Part shown: positions 43,933 to 52,653 of the stretch, one piece after another
Numbering within the stretch: position 1 is the stretch's first letter
Layout: each line of letters begins with the position of its first letter
Assembly: GCF_001421715.1 (NCBI RefSeq)
Contig: NZ_LMKP01000042.1
Location: 82,929 to 146,928, forward strand
Direction: 5' to 3'
From: Sphingomonas sp. Leaf22
GTDB lineage: Bacteria; Pseudomonadota; Alphaproteobacteria; Sphingomonadales; Sphingomonadaceae
DNA: 64,000 nt
Made by a program: the position numbers and the translations under genes
Notes under the pieces: generated by a model
Databases searched by the model: none
What the model saw: the letters and a program-made list of their open reading frames with translations, nothing else
Told to the model about the DNA's origin: nothing

Positions 43933-45468
43933 CTAGCGCGCGCGACGACGGATGGCAATCGTGAGGCCGCACAGCAAAACTATCGCCAGCAATGCCATCC
44001 AGTTGCCGACCCGCGCGAACAGGGTCGGGGGGTGCGGGGCGGGGATCGGGACTTCGATGGCACCCGCCTGACCCAGGGGGATCGACGCGACGAGGCCACC
44101 GGTGGCGTCGATCACCGCGGAAATACCAGTGGGGGTCGACCGGAGGATAGGCAGCCCCTCCTCTGCCGCGCGCAGGCGGGCCTGCGCCAGATGCTGCGGC
44201 GGACCCCAGCGGCCGAACCACGCGTCGTTCGATGGGTTGAACAGGAGGGCGGGACGGTGGGCGCGGTCGACGACCTGGCCGGAGAAAATGATCTCGTAGC
44301 AGATCTGCATACCGACCGGGCCGAAGCCGGGCAGCGCCAACGTCGCCGGGCCGGGGCCGGGGCGGAAGTCGACATCGCCCATGACGAGGCGCGAGAGGCC
44401 GAGCGGCTGGAGGATCGAGCGCATCGGAAGATACTCGCCGCCGGGCACCAGATGCGCCTTGTCATAGCGGCCGACGATGCGGGTATCGGGGGTGATGGCG
44501 AACACCGAATTGCCGGCGTCGGTGACCTGTCCGTCGCGCGAGAAGAACAGCGCGGTGCCGCCAACCAGCGCCGCATCGCGCGGCCCCAGCGTGCTGGCAA
44601 TGCGCGCGCGCAGCAGCGCGGGGGGGTGCTGATACCATTCGGGCGGATAGCCGTCCTCGAGGTAGAAATTGACGGTGCCTTCGGGCCAGACGATCAGGCG
44701 CGGGGCGGGGCCGGGGGTGCCGGACAGCTCGATCTGCCGGTCGAGCAGGCGCTGGTCATAGCCTTCGCTGCGGACGACCTCCTGCGGGAAATTGGGCTGG
44801 ACGACGCGGACGCGCGGGGCGGTGGCGGCGATGGTTGGTCGCGTCAGGTTGAAGTCGAGCGCGTCCTCGGGGACCAGCATCAGCAGGGCGAGGGCGACGA
44901 TGACACCGGCGCGCACTTTCGGGCGAGGCAGGAGCAGCAGCGCGCTGGCGACGACGGTCAGGCCGGACAGGGCGTAGGTGCCGGTATAGGCGGCGAGGGC
45001 GCGCAGCGGGGTCGGGACCCAGATCACCGCGATCGGGTTCCACGCATAGCCGGTGAAAACGATCGCGCGCAGATATTCGGTGGCGATCCAGCCTGCGCCG
45101 GCGATCAGGACGAAGCCGAGGTCGGGCCGTTCGCTGCGCCTGCCGAGACGCCAAGCGATGCCGCCGGCCATCATTGGATAGACGGCGAGGTAGAGCGCGA
45201 GGCCGACGACCGCGACATAGCCGAGCGCGGGGGGCATCCGGTCCTGAAAGTCGAAGGCGTGCTGGATCCAGTTGTTGCCGATGGTGAAATGGGCAACGCC
45301 GAACAGCCACGAGCGCCACAGGGCGGCCTTCAGCGTCGGCGCGCGGTGGACCAGCCACAGCCACAGCGCGAACGCGGCCAGCGTGACCGGCCACCATTGA
45401 AGCGGCGCGAAGCCGAGGGCCGAGGTCAGGCCGGCGAGCAGGGCGAGGAGAGCGGGCACGCGGCGCAT
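43933..45468 (-). CDS. lnt: Apolipoprotein N-acyltransferase
   Basis: Inner-membrane enzyme adding the third acyl chain to lipoproteins. 511 residues: about six N-terminal membrane helices, then a nitrilase-like periplasmic domain with the Glu-Lys-Cys triad in WPEGTVNFY, YDKAHLVPGGEYLP and MQICYEIIF, and a final membrane helix. ATG 45468 is chosen because it starts the first helix (MRRVPALLALLAGL); the longer frame upstream runs through a repeat. metK follows 75 bases downstream. Confidence 0.96.
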   Translation of the reverse strand: MRRVPALLALLAGLTSALGFAPLQWWPVTLAAFALWLWLVHRAPTLKAALWRSWLFGVAHFTIGNNWIQHAFDFQDRMPPALGYVAVVGLALYLAVYPMMAGGIAWRLGRRSERPDLGFVLIAGAGWIATEYLRAIVFTGYAWNPIAVIWVPTPLRALAAYTGTYALSGLTVVASALLLLPRPKVRAGVIVALALLMLVPEDALDFNLTRPTIAATAPRVRVVQPNFPQEVVRSEGYDQRLLDRQIELSGTPGPAPRLIVWPEGTVNFYLEDGYPPEWYQHPPALLRARIASTLGPRDAALVGGTALFFSRDGQVTDAGNSVFAITPDTRIVGRYDKAHLVPGGEYLPMRSILQPLGLSRLVMGDVDFRPGPGPATLALPGFGPVGMQICYEIIFSGQVVDRAHRPALLFNPSNDAWFGRWGPPQHLAQARLRAAEEGLPILRSTPTGISAVIDATGGLVASIPLGQAGAIEVPIPAPHPPTLFARVGNWMALLAIVLLCGLTIAIRRRAR

Positions 45469-45522
45469 ATCCGATGTGTGGCGGGCGGGTGCAAGGGGGG
45501 CTGGGCTACACCTAGTGAAACG

Positions 45523-45681
45523 CCGTTTGGTTCGAGCTTGTCGAGAACGGGGTGCCCCGAACGCAATGTTCTCGACGGACGCTTCTCGGCAGGCTCGAAG
45601 CTGCTCGAACCGAACGGGGTGGTGAAACGGGTAGCGCAGGATCGGACCCCCAGCCCGTTCCGTTCGAGCTTGTCGAGAACC
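45523..45681. repeat. GTTCGAGC family repeats, three units
   Basis: Three units in alternating orientation: CGTTTGGTTCGAGCTTGTCG (45524 onward), the complementary GGCTCGAAGCTGCTCGAAC region (45568-45617), and GTTCCGTTCGAGCTTGTCG (45657 onward). They fill the divergent gap between lnt and the SMR gene and are related to 3539-3638. Confidence 0.8.
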
Positions 45682-45733
45682 ACGCGCCGCCGCCAAGCTT
45701 CCATCGCCACCGTCGCCGCCCTATCTCCACTTC

Positions 45734-46066
45734 ATGAACCCCTATCTCTGGCTTGCCAGTGCGATCATCGCCGAGGTTGTCGCCACGTCCACCATGCGCG
45801 CGACCGCCGGGTTCACGCGGATCGGGCCGTCGCTGGTGACGGTGATCGGCTATGCGATCGCGTTCTACTGTCTGTCGCGGACGCTGGAGAGTGTGCCGAC
45901 CGGCATCGCCTATGCGATCTGGTCGGGGGTCGGCATCGTGCTGGTCGCCGGCATCGCGTGGGTCTGGCAGGGGCAGCGGCTCGACCTGCCGGCGATGCTC
46001 GGCATGGCGCTCATCATCGCGGGCGTGATCGTGATGAACCTGTTTTCGAACAGCACCGCGCACTAG
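45734..46066 (+). CDS. SMR-family efflux transporter
   Basis: Four-helix drug/metabolite exporter of 110 residues from the EmrE/SugE family. The essential membrane Glu14 lies in IIAEVVATSTMRAT, and WSGVGIVLV plus the family's usual loop lengths are present. Function in vivo (cationic drugs, guanidinium or polyamines) is not decided by the sequence. A small PHA-type gene follows on the same strand. Confidence 0.93.
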   Translation: MNPYLWLASAIIAEVVATSTMRATAGFTRIGPSLVTVIGYAIAFYCLSRTLESVPTGIAYAIWSGVGIVLVAGIAWVWQGQRLDLPAMLGMALIIAGVIVMNLFSNSTAH

Positions 46067-46089
46067 ATCGGCGCGCGAAGGAGTTTGCA

Positions 46090-46392
46090 ATGAACCAACC
46101 GGTGACCGTCGATATTCCCCATCAACTCGGACGCGCGGGCGTGCGGCAGCGGATCGACAGCGGTATCGACAAGCTGGCGGGCATGATCCCCGGCGGCACG
46201 CTGCACGGAAAAAGCTGGGACGGCGACACGCTGCACTTCACGGTCAGCGGCATGGGGCAGACGGTGCAGGCGCGCTGTGAAATGCACGACGCGCATGTCC
46301 ACGCGGTACTCGACCTGCCGCCGATGCTGGCCATGTTCGCGAACAAGATCAAGGAGAAGCTGGGCAGGGACGGGCCGGCGCTGTTGAAGTAG
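46090..46392 (+). CDS. Polyhydroxyalkanoic acid system family protein
   Basis: A 100-residue soluble protein of the family annotated as putative PHA granule/system protein. The motif HQLGRAGVRQRIDSGIDKL (19 residues) and DDTLHFTVSG-like strand (here GDTLHFTVSG) are typical. ATG 46090 follows AAGGAGTTTGCA. It is 23 bases behind the SMR gene; no PHA synthase or phasin is in the window, so a granule role is not supported by context. Confidence 0.85.
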   Translation: MNQPVTVDIPHQLGRAGVRQRIDSGIDKLAGMIPGGTLHGKSWDGDTLHFTVSGMGQTVQARCEMHDAHVHAVLDLPPMLAMFANKIKEKLGRDGPALLK

Positions 46393-46406
46393 CCGGCCCG
46401 ACCGGG

Positions 46407-47747
46407 TCAGCGGGCCGCGAGCGGCTGGCTGACCCGCCAGATGGTGTTGCCGACATCGTCGGCGACGAGCATCGCGCCGGTGCGATCGGCGATCACCGCG
46501 ACCGGGCGGCCGTGGACGTCCTTGCCATCGGCGGTCAGGAAACCGGTCAGCAGGTCGACCGGCTTGGCGTTGGCGACGGGGAAGCCGTTGGCGGCGAAGG
46601 GCACGTAAATGACCTTGTAGCCCGAGGGCGGCACGCGGTTCCACGACCCGTGCAGTCCGATCACCGCGCCGTTGCCGAACCGCTCGCCCAGCCGCATGTC
46701 GGCGGTGAAGGCGAGGCCGAGCGGGGCGACGTGCGCGCCGAGCGCATAGTCGGGGCGGGCGACATACTGGCGCAGGTCGGGACGCTGCGGCTGGACCCGC
46801 TCGTCGATATAGCCGCCCCAATAATGCCACGGCCAACCATAGTTGCCGCCGAATTCGACCTTGGTCAGATAATCGGGCGGCATGTCGGAGCCGAGCATGT
46901 CGCGTTCGTTGACGACGGTCCACAGATCCTTGCTGCGCGGTTCGAACGCCATGCCGTTGGCGTTGCGCAGGCCCGAGGCGTAGATGCGGAACGTCTTCTT
47001 CACCGGATCGACCTGCCAGATCGCGGCGCGGTTCTTTTCGATGTCGAGGCCGTTTTCGGCGATGTTCGATGCCGAACCGACGCTGACGTAGAGCGACTTG
47101 CCGTCGGGATCGGCGACGACGTTGCGCGCCCAGTGATTGCCGCCGCCGGGCAGGTCGACGATCTTTTCGGGTGCCGCGGTGATGCGGGTCTGGCCGCTGC
47201 GGAAGGGATAGCGGACCAGCGCGTCGGTATTGGCGACGTAGAGCCAGTCGCCGACCACCGCCATGCCCGATGGCGAGTTCAGCCCGGTGAGGAACACCGA
47301 GCGCGCCTCCGCCGTGCCGTCGCCATTGGCATCGCGCAACAGGGTGATGCGGTTGGCCGAGGGGGTGCCGGCCCCGGCCTGCTTCATGAACAGCCGCATG
47401 AACCAGCCGGTGATGCCGCCGCCTTCGCGCGGGGGGCTGTTGCTTTCGGCCACCAGCACGTCGCCATTGGCAAGGCGGTACAGCCAGCGCGGATGGTCGA
47501 GGCCCTTGGCGAAGGGCTGCACCTGCAATCCGGCGGGGGCGGTCGGAGTCTGGCCGTCCTTCCAACCGATCGGATCGGCGACGCGGACGGTCGGGAACCA
47601 CTGATCGCGGACCTGCGTCAGCTGCGGCGTACGCCCCGCCACCGCATTCTCACTCAACTGCGCCCGGTCGGGCCGGGTGATGTAGAAGACCAGCCCGGCG
47701 ATCAGGACCAGCAGCACGAGGCCGAAGCGGATGACGTGTTTGCGCAT
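46407..47747 (-). CDS. Sorbosone/glucose dehydrogenase-like beta propeller
   Basis: A 446-residue protein with an N-terminal membrane anchor (VIRFGLVLLVLIAGLVFYI) and a six-bladed propeller of the soluble PQQ-dependent sugar dehydrogenase type (L-sorbosone dehydrogenase group). Typical are HPRWLYRLANGDVLVAES, LNSPSGMAVVGDWLYVANTD and YGWPWHYWGGYID segments (each quoted in part elsewhere as GNYGWPWHYWGG). Likely oxidises an aldose in the periplasm with PQQ; no PQQ synthesis genes are present in the window. Confidence 0.85.
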   Translation of the reverse strand: MRKHVIRFGLVLLVLIAGLVFYITRPDRAQLSENAVAGRTPQLTQVRDQWFPTVRVADPIGWKDGQTPTAPAGLQVQPFAKGLDHPRWLYRLANGDVLVAESNSPPREGGGITGWFMRLFMKQAGAGTPSANRITLLRDANGDGTAEARSVFLTGLNSPSGMAVVGDWLYVANTDALVRYPFRSGQTRITAAPEKIVDLPGGGNHWARNVVADPDGKSLYVSVGSASNIAENGLDIEKNRAAIWQVDPVKKTFRIYASGLRNANGMAFEPRSKDLWTVVNERDMLGSDMPPDYLTKVEFGGNYGWPWHYWGGYIDERVQPQRPDLRQYVARPDYALGAHVAPLGLAFTADMRLGERFGNGAVIGLHGSWNRVPPSGYKVIYVPFAANGFPVANAKPVDLLTGFLTADGKDVHGRPVAVIADRTGAMLVADDVGNTIWRVSQPLAAR

Positions 47748-47807
47748 GGCCGATGAATAGGGCGGTGCAGGCGACGGGGGAAGGGGGCGCGGACGTTCCG
47801 ATGTAAA

Positions 47808-47844
47808 GGGGCCGCCGGTGACAAGGGAGGAGCGCCGGCGGCCC
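47808..47844. terminator. GC-rich hairpin, possible terminator
   Basis: GGGCCGCCGG (47809-47818) and CCGGCGGCCC (47835-47844) are exact complements around a 16-base loop; on the minus strand CTTTAC follows. It sits in the 280-base gap after corC and before the dehydrogenase gene. No T-run, so function is uncertain. Confidence 0.4.
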
Positions 47845-48027
47845 GTCGGACCGGTTCGAAGGGGGGCTCGCGAACCTGTCCGCTTCGTGGGACTATCGGA
47901 GTCGGGTTGCTTTGTGAAACCGATTATATCGTTGTCGGTGATCGGTTTTGTCTATCGTGGTGCTACGTTCGTGCCCCCCCCGTCCACCATGCGTCGCACG
48001 GTCCCCCTCCCTGCGGCGGGAAGGCTG

Positions 48028-48936
48028 TTACTCTTCGATCTGCGGGTGGGGCGGGTGAAGCCGCAGGCGGAGGACGCGACGGGTGTCGGCGGCGATGATC
48101 TCGATCCGCCAGCCTGACGGGTGATCGAGGCAGGTGCCTTCCTTGGGCACCTCGCCCGCCAGTACGAAGGCGAGGCCGCCCAGCGTCTCCACGTCCTCGT
48201 CGACTTCGCCCAAACGCGGGTCGATCAGTTCGGCGGCGTCCTCCAGTTCGGCACGGGCATCGGCTTCCCATGCGCCGCCGTCCAGCGGCACGAACAGGTC
48301 GGTCGGCGCATCGTCATGCTCGTCCTCGATCTCGCCAACGATCTCCTCGACCAGATCCTCGATGGTGATCAGGCCGTCGGTGCCCGAATATTCGTCGAGC
48401 ACGATGGCGAGGTGGGTGCGGCTGGCCTGCATCTGCGCGAGCAGGTCGAGCGTCCCCATCGATTGCGGGACGTAGAGCGGTTGTCGCAACAGGCCGATCG
48501 CGGTCGGCGGATGCTCCTCGCCCTTGGCGAGGATCGCGAACACGTCCTTGACGTGCACCATGCCGACGATCGTATCGAGCTTCTCGCGATACACCGGCAG
48601 GCGGCTGTGGCCGGCCTCGGCGAACAGCTTCACGACATCGGCGAAGGGGGTGTTCTCCTCCAGCGCGACGATATCGGCGCGGGGGACCCCCATGTCGCCG
48701 GCATCGCGTTCGCCGAAATGGAGGATGTTGCGCAACATCTTGCGCTCGATCGGCGACAGGTCGCCCGCGACCGGCGCGTCGTTTTCGTCCTCATGCGCTG
48801 CGATCACTTCCTCGATCCGTTCGCGCAGCGTCTCGCTGGCGTCGGTGCCGAAGATCAGCGAGCGCAGCCCCCGCCATATGCCCCCTTCGGAGCTGCTACT
48901 GTCGCCGGGCGGGGTGCTGGTCGAAACGTCGGCCAT
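48028..48936 (-). CDS. corC: CorC/YbeX-type CBS-domain protein
   Basis: A 302-residue cytosolic CBS-pair protein (hemolysin-family name) linked to cation homeostasis and ribosome integrity. The N-terminus is acidic; two CBS motifs (about 75-190: VPRADIVALEENT, GHSRLPVYREKLD, VHVKDVFAIL, LYVPQSMGTLDLLAQM, AIVLDEYSGTDGLITIEDLVEEIVGEI quoted in part as DEYSGTDGL) are followed by the CorC_HlyC domain (GLAFVLAGEVP). It is ten bases behind ybeY, as in the conserved operon. Confidence 0.94.
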   Translation of the reverse strand: MADVSTSTPPGDSSSSEGGIWRGLRSLIFGTDASETLRERIEEVIAAHEDENDAPVAGDLSPIERKMLRNILHFGERDAGDMGVPRADIVALEENTPFADVVKLFAEAGHSRLPVYREKLDTIVGMVHVKDVFAILAKGEEHPPTAIGLLRQPLYVPQSMGTLDLLAQMQASRTHLAIVLDEYSGTDGLITIEDLVEEIVGEIEDEHDDAPTDLFVPLDGGAWEADARAELEDAAELIDPRLGEVDEDVETLGGLAFVLAGEVPKEGTCLDHPSGWRIEIIAADTRRVLRLRLHPPHPQIEE

Positions 48937-48946
48937 GATGGTCGTG

Positions 48947-49459
48947 TCAGTCCTCTGTAACGGGATAGGGATCGTGCAGGCCGAGTTGGGCGAGCGTCGA
49001 ACGCTCGATCGCCTCCATGGCTTCCGCCTCGGCATCATTTTGGTGATCATGGCCTAGCAAATGCAGGCAGCCATGGACAATCAGGTGCGTGGCATGATCG
49101 GCAACCGAAATGCCGCGTTCGGCCGCTTCCGCCGCGCAGACGCCGTGGGCGAGGACGATGTCGCCCAGCAATACCTCGCCGTCGTCGCTGTTCCGGGTGA
49201 CGGTGTCGAGCAGATCGGGCTGGATCATCGGGAAGGACAGTACGTTGGTCGGCTTATCCTTCTGACGATATTGGCGGTTGAGCGTCTGCACCTCGTCATC
49301 GGAGGTCAGGCGCACCGCGATCTCGATCAGGGCCGGATCGGTCAGCCACACCCCCTGCGGCGTACGGCCGATCGCGGCGGTCGCAGCGCGGGTGGCGAGG
49401 GCCTCCCAATCCTGATCCTGCGGCCAGTCGGCCTCTGCCTGTACGGCGATCTCGATCAT
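48947..49459 (-). CDS. ybeY: Endoribonuclease YbeY
   Basis: Metal-dependent rRNA maturation and quality-control nuclease, 170 residues. The zinc motif HGCLHLLGHDH (H3xH5xH) is clear, preceded by TNVLSFP. ATG 49459 overlaps the stop of the upstream vapC as ATGA, so its translation depends at least partly on ribosomes leaving the toxin gene. This placement between a VapBC module and corC is unusual for the conserved phoH-ybeY-corC order. Confidence 0.95.
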   Translation of the reverse strand: MIEIAVQAEADWPQDQDWEALATRAATAAIGRTPQGVWLTDPALIEIAVRLTSDDEVQTLNRQYRQKDKPTNVLSFPMIQPDLLDTVTRNSDDGEVLLGDIVLAHGVCAAEAAERGISVADHATHLIVHGCLHLLGHDHQNDAEAEAMEAIERSTLAQLGLHDPYPVTED

Positions 49460-49851
49460 CTCAGGTCGGTCCTTGCGAAGTCGTCGCCCTTGTAGAGCAG
49501 CGCGGCATTGTTGGTACGGGCGCAGGCATAGGCGAAGCAATCGCCCATGTTGAGCTTCGCTTCGTGGCGACCCTTGCCGTAGCGCGTAAAGGCTTCGACG
49601 GCGATCGAGGATTCGGACGGCCCGATCGGAGCCAGGGCGATATCCATGTCATGGCAGAAGAGCTCGACAAGCGCGAACGCCTCCGCTGGCTGGCATTTTC
49701 GTTTGCGTGCGACAGCCATCGTCGTTTCCCAGACTGCGATTGCCGAGGACAACAGATGCCCGTCATCTGCCATCCGGTCGATCAACGATGCGGCTTCGGG
49801 CTCGCCGGTCATGATCGAGACCAGCGCAGATGCATCGACGAAGAGGGTCAA
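49456..49851 (-). CDS. vapC: VapC-type PIN-domain toxin
   Basis: Type II toxin ribonuclease of about 131 residues. The PIN acidic residues are visible: Asp6 in TLFVDASAL, Glu in WETTMA, Asp in MGDCFAYACA and the final Asp in LYKGDDF. The TTG at 49851 overlaps the vapB stop as TTGA. The stop overlaps the ybeY start. Targets of VapC enzymes are usually tRNA or rRNA loops; which one here is unknown. Confidence 0.9.
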   Translation of the reverse strand: MTLFVDASALVSIMTGEPEAASLIDRMADDGHLLSSAIAVWETTMAVARKRKCQPAEAFALVELFCHDMDIALAPIGPSESSIAVEAFTRYGKGRHEAKLNMGDCFAYACARTNNAALLYKGDDFARTDLR

Positions 49852-50105
49852 TCGTCCTCCTCGCCGCTGAGCCAGTCGTAAAACGCCTTGTTGGCTTCCA
49901 GACCGGTAGGCGGCGGCAAGGGGTTTGCCGTACGCCATTTCGCGATTCGATCGTGCAACGAACGGCGTCGTTCGTCCGGAGATAATTGGGTTTCCAGCGC
50001 AATCAGGCCGCGACGCACGACATCCGTCTTGCTGACGCCAAGCTTGGCGGCCAAGCGCGCGGCATGGTCGGCGGTAGCCGCATCCTTGATATAGAGCGAT
50101 GCCAT
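49848..50105 (-). CDS. vapB: VapB-type antitoxin
   Basis: An 85-residue antitoxin of the VapB/PSK type: N-terminal DNA-binding segment (MASLYIKDAATADHAARLAAK... in part LGVSKTDVVRRGLIALE) and a disordered C-terminal tail ending in SGEEDD that binds VapC. Strong ribosome site AGGAGG precedes the ATG. Two GGATATCC palindromes lie directly upstream and are probably its operator. Confidence 0.88.
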   Translation of the reverse strand: MASLYIKDAATADHAARLAAKLGVSKTDVVRRGLIALETQLSPDERRRSLHDRIAKWRTANPLPPPTGLEANKAFYDWLSGEEDD

Positions 50106-50117
50106 CGAGACCTCCTG

Positions 50118-50148
50118 CGGATATCCCGCAAGCTAATGCAGGATATCC
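50118..50148 (-). promoter_or_regulatory. Candidate VapBC operator, tandem GGATATCC
   Basis: GGATATCC at 50119-50126 and again at 50141-50148, 22 bases apart (two helical turns), within the repeated context TGCnGGATATCCC. They lie between the phoH stop and the vapB start, where VapB-VapC complexes usually repress their own promoter. Confidence 0.6.
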
Positions 50149-50154
50149 CTCGAC

Positions 50155-51156
50155 TCAAGCGTCCTTCCCTTCATAGGCCTCGACGATGCGGCCGACGATC
50201 GGGTGGCGCACCACGTCGCCGGCGCCGAAACGAGCGAAGGCGATGCCCTCGATCCCCTCCAGCCGGCGGGTGGCATCGGCAAGGCCCGATGCCTGCACGC
50301 CGCCGGGAAGGTCGGTCTGGTTGGGATCGCCGCACACCACCATCCGACTGTTCTGACCGAAGCGGGTCAGGAACATCTTCATCTGCGCGGGTGTGGTGTT
50401 CTGCGCTTCGTCGAGGATGACGAAGGCATCGGCCAGCGTCCGACCGCGCATGAAGGCGATCGGCGCAATCTCGATCTCGCCAGAGAGGATGCGCCGTTCG
50501 ACCTGCTCGGCGGGCAGGCAGTCGTTCAGCGCGTCGTAGAGCGGACGGAGATAGGGATCGACCTTCTCCTTCATGTCGCCGGGCAGGAAGCCGAGCTTCT
50601 CCCCCGCCTCGACCGCCGGACGCGAGAGGATGAGGCGCTGCACGCTGCCGGTGATCAGCTGCGCCACCGCCTGTGCGACGGCGATATAGGTCTTGCCGGT
50701 GCCTGCCGGCCCAAGAGCGAAGATGATGTCGTTGCCGAGCAGCTGATTCATGTAGCTGGCCTGCGCAACGGTGCGCGGGACGATCGTCTTCTTGCGCGTG
50801 CGGATCATGATCGACGGTGCGCCCTGACCGCTTTCGGCGCGGAAGATGCCGTCGAGCGCGGGTTGCGACGACATCGCGATCACCGCGTCGATCAGGCCGG
50901 GGTCGACCTCCTCACCGCGCAGGATGCGGCGATGGAGTTCATTCAGCACTTCGCGGGCATGGGCCACCGCCTCGGCCGATCCTTCGATCCCGACCCGGTC
51001 GCCGCGGGCGGTGATGTAGACGCCCAGCCGTTCCTCGAGCGCCAGCAGGTTCGCGTCGAATTCGCCGAACAGGCGGGCGAGAAGTTGCGGCTTGTCGAAG
51101 CTGAGTTCGGCGCGGGCGCGCTGACCGGCTTGGGCGGGGACGGGCTTGCGGCTCAT
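50155..51156 (-). CDS. phoH: PhoH-family ATPase
   Basis: PhoH/YbeZ-type P-loop ATPase of 333 residues associated with YbeY in RNA maturation. An N-terminal KH-like region is followed by the Walker A GPAGTGKT, EKLGFLPGD, FVILDEAQNTTPAQMKMFLTR and the Walker B region, and VVCGDPNQTDLP. In most relatives ybeY follows directly; here a VapBC pair is inserted. Confidence 0.95.
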   Translation of the reverse strand: MSRKPVPAQAGQRARAELSFDKPQLLARLFGEFDANLLALEERLGVYITARGDRVGIEGSAEAVAHAREVLNELHRRILRGEEVDPGLIDAVIAMSSQPALDGIFRAESGQGAPSIMIRTRKKTIVPRTVAQASYMNQLLGNDIIFALGPAGTGKTYIAVAQAVAQLITGSVQRLILSRPAVEAGEKLGFLPGDMKEKVDPYLRPLYDALNDCLPAEQVERRILSGEIEIAPIAFMRGRTLADAFVILDEAQNTTPAQMKMFLTRFGQNSRMVVCGDPNQTDLPGGVQASGLADATRRLEGIEGIAFARFGAGDVVRHPIVGRIVEAYEGKDA

Positions 51157-51282
51157 GCGATCCTTTCGGTCGGGGTGTGATGGCGCGCGGGTCCGGGCTG
51201 GGCCTGGAATCGGACGGGGCGGCGCGACTGCATCACGGGCGAGACTGACAGATGCTTTTGCGGGGGGGAAGCGAAACTTGGT

Positions 51283-51496
51283 TCACGCGAAGGCGCTGAG
51301 GCACGGGGAGGAAGAAGGTTCGATTTCGCGCAGAGGCGCGGAGGCGCAGAGGGGTTGCAATTGCTGCGCCAGCAACGCTCCTACCTCGTCGCAGCGGCAA
51401 AAGGCTTCGCCGGGGAGACGCGCTTGCCCCGCCCGAAACCTCTCTGCGCCTCTGCGCGAAATTGAACCTTCTTCGCGTTTCCGCGCCTTCGCGTGA
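51283..51496. repeat. Nested inverted repeat, GCGCAGAGGCGC family
   Basis: Outer arms TCACGCGAAGGCGC (51283-51296) and GCGCCTTCGCGTGA (51483-51496); inner arms around AAGGTTCGATTTCGCGCAGA (51316 onward) and its complement (51440-51470). It fills the 350-base gap between phoH and the alcohol dehydrogenase gene; nothing else is visible there. A relative is at 54580-54760. Confidence 0.8.
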
Positions 51497-51506
51497 GCCC
51501 AAATCC

Positions 51507-52565
51507 TTACTTCAGCGTCGCCATGTCGATGACGAAGCGATATTTCACATCGCTCTTCTGCATCCGGTCGTACCCGGTTTCGATCTCGTCCATCGCGATC
51601 GTCTCGATATCGGCGGTCAGGCCATGCTGATGGCAAAAATCGAGCATTTCCTGCGTTTCAGCGATGCCGCCGATCAGCGAGCCGGCGAGCGAACGGCGGC
51701 CGAAGATCAGCGTGCCGACCGAGGGCGAGGGGTGCGGCGTTTCCGGCACGCCGACCAGCGTCATCGTCCCGTCGCGTTTCAGCAGGGCGAGGAACTGATC
51801 GAGATCGTGCGATGCCGCAACGGTGTTCAGAATGAAGTCGAAGCTTCCGGCATGTTCGCCCATCGCGTCGGCATCCTTCGACACGATCAGGTCCTTGGCA
51901 CCCAGTCGGATCGCGTCGTCGCGTTTGTTGGGCGAGGTCGAGAAGACATAGACCTCGGCACCCATCGCGGCAGCGATCTTCACGCCCATATGGCCGAGGC
52001 CGCCCAGACCGACGATGCCGACCTTGTGCCCCGGACCGACCTTCCAGTGCTTGAGCGGTGAATAGGTGGTGATGCCGGCGCACAGCAGCGGCGCGACGGC
52101 GGCGAGATCGGCATCGTCATGCTTGATGTGCAGCACGAAGTCCTGATCGACGACGATATGGTCCGAATAGCCGCCGAAGGTGTGGCCGCCGAGCACGGGG
52201 TCGGGGCCGTTATAGGTGCCGACCATGCCGGTGCCGGTGCAATATTGCTCCTCGCCCTCATGACAGGACGGGCATTCGCCGCAGCTATCGACCATGCAGC
52301 CCACGCCGACGGTGTCGCCGACGGTGAATTTGGTGACGTCGGAGCCGACGGCCGTGACCTTGCCGACGATCTCGTGTCCGGGAACGCAGGGATACAGGGT
52401 GCCGGGCCATTCGCCGCGCGCGGTGTGCAGGTCGCTATGGCAGACGCCGCAATAGTGGATGTCGATCGCAACGTCGTTCGGCTGCGGATCGCGGCGTTCG
52501 AACGAGAAGGGGGCGAGCTTGCTGTCGGCCGACTGCGCGGCATAGCCCTGGGCGGGGGTCGTCAT
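51507..52565 (-). CDS. Zinc alcohol dehydrogenase (YahK/cinnamyl type)
   Basis: NADP-dependent aldehyde/alcohol oxidoreductase of 352 residues. Catalytic zinc site IHYCGVCHSDLH and GHEIVG, structural zinc site with four cysteines in CMVDSCGECPSCHEGEEQYC, and the Rossmann motif GLGGLGHMGVKIA. Best fit is the cinnamyl alcohol dehydrogenase/YahK group of broad aldehyde reductases. ATG 52565 begins the conserved GYAAQSADSKLAPF. Confidence 0.94.
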   Translation of the reverse strand: MTTPAQGYAAQSADSKLAPFSFERRDPQPNDVAIDIHYCGVCHSDLHTARGEWPGTLYPCVPGHEIVGKVTAVGSDVTKFTVGDTVGVGCMVDSCGECPSCHEGEEQYCTGTGMVGTYNGPDPVLGGHTFGGYSDHIVVDQDFVLHIKHDDADLAAVAPLLCAGITTYSPLKHWKVGPGHKVGIVGLGGLGHMGVKIAAAMGAEVYVFSTSPNKRDDAIRLGAKDLIVSKDADAMGEHAGSFDFILNTVAASHDLDQFLALLKRDGTMTLVGVPETPHPSPSVGTLIFGRRSLAGSLIGGIAETQEMLDFCHQHGLTADIETIAMDEIETGYDRMQKSDVKYRFVIDMATLK

Positions 52566-52653
52566 GCTGGGTTTCCAATGATGAAAGAGGTCGCCAGCAC
52601 AATGCAACGCCGCGGCATTCGTTGCTGATACAAGGTATCAACAGGCTGATTTT

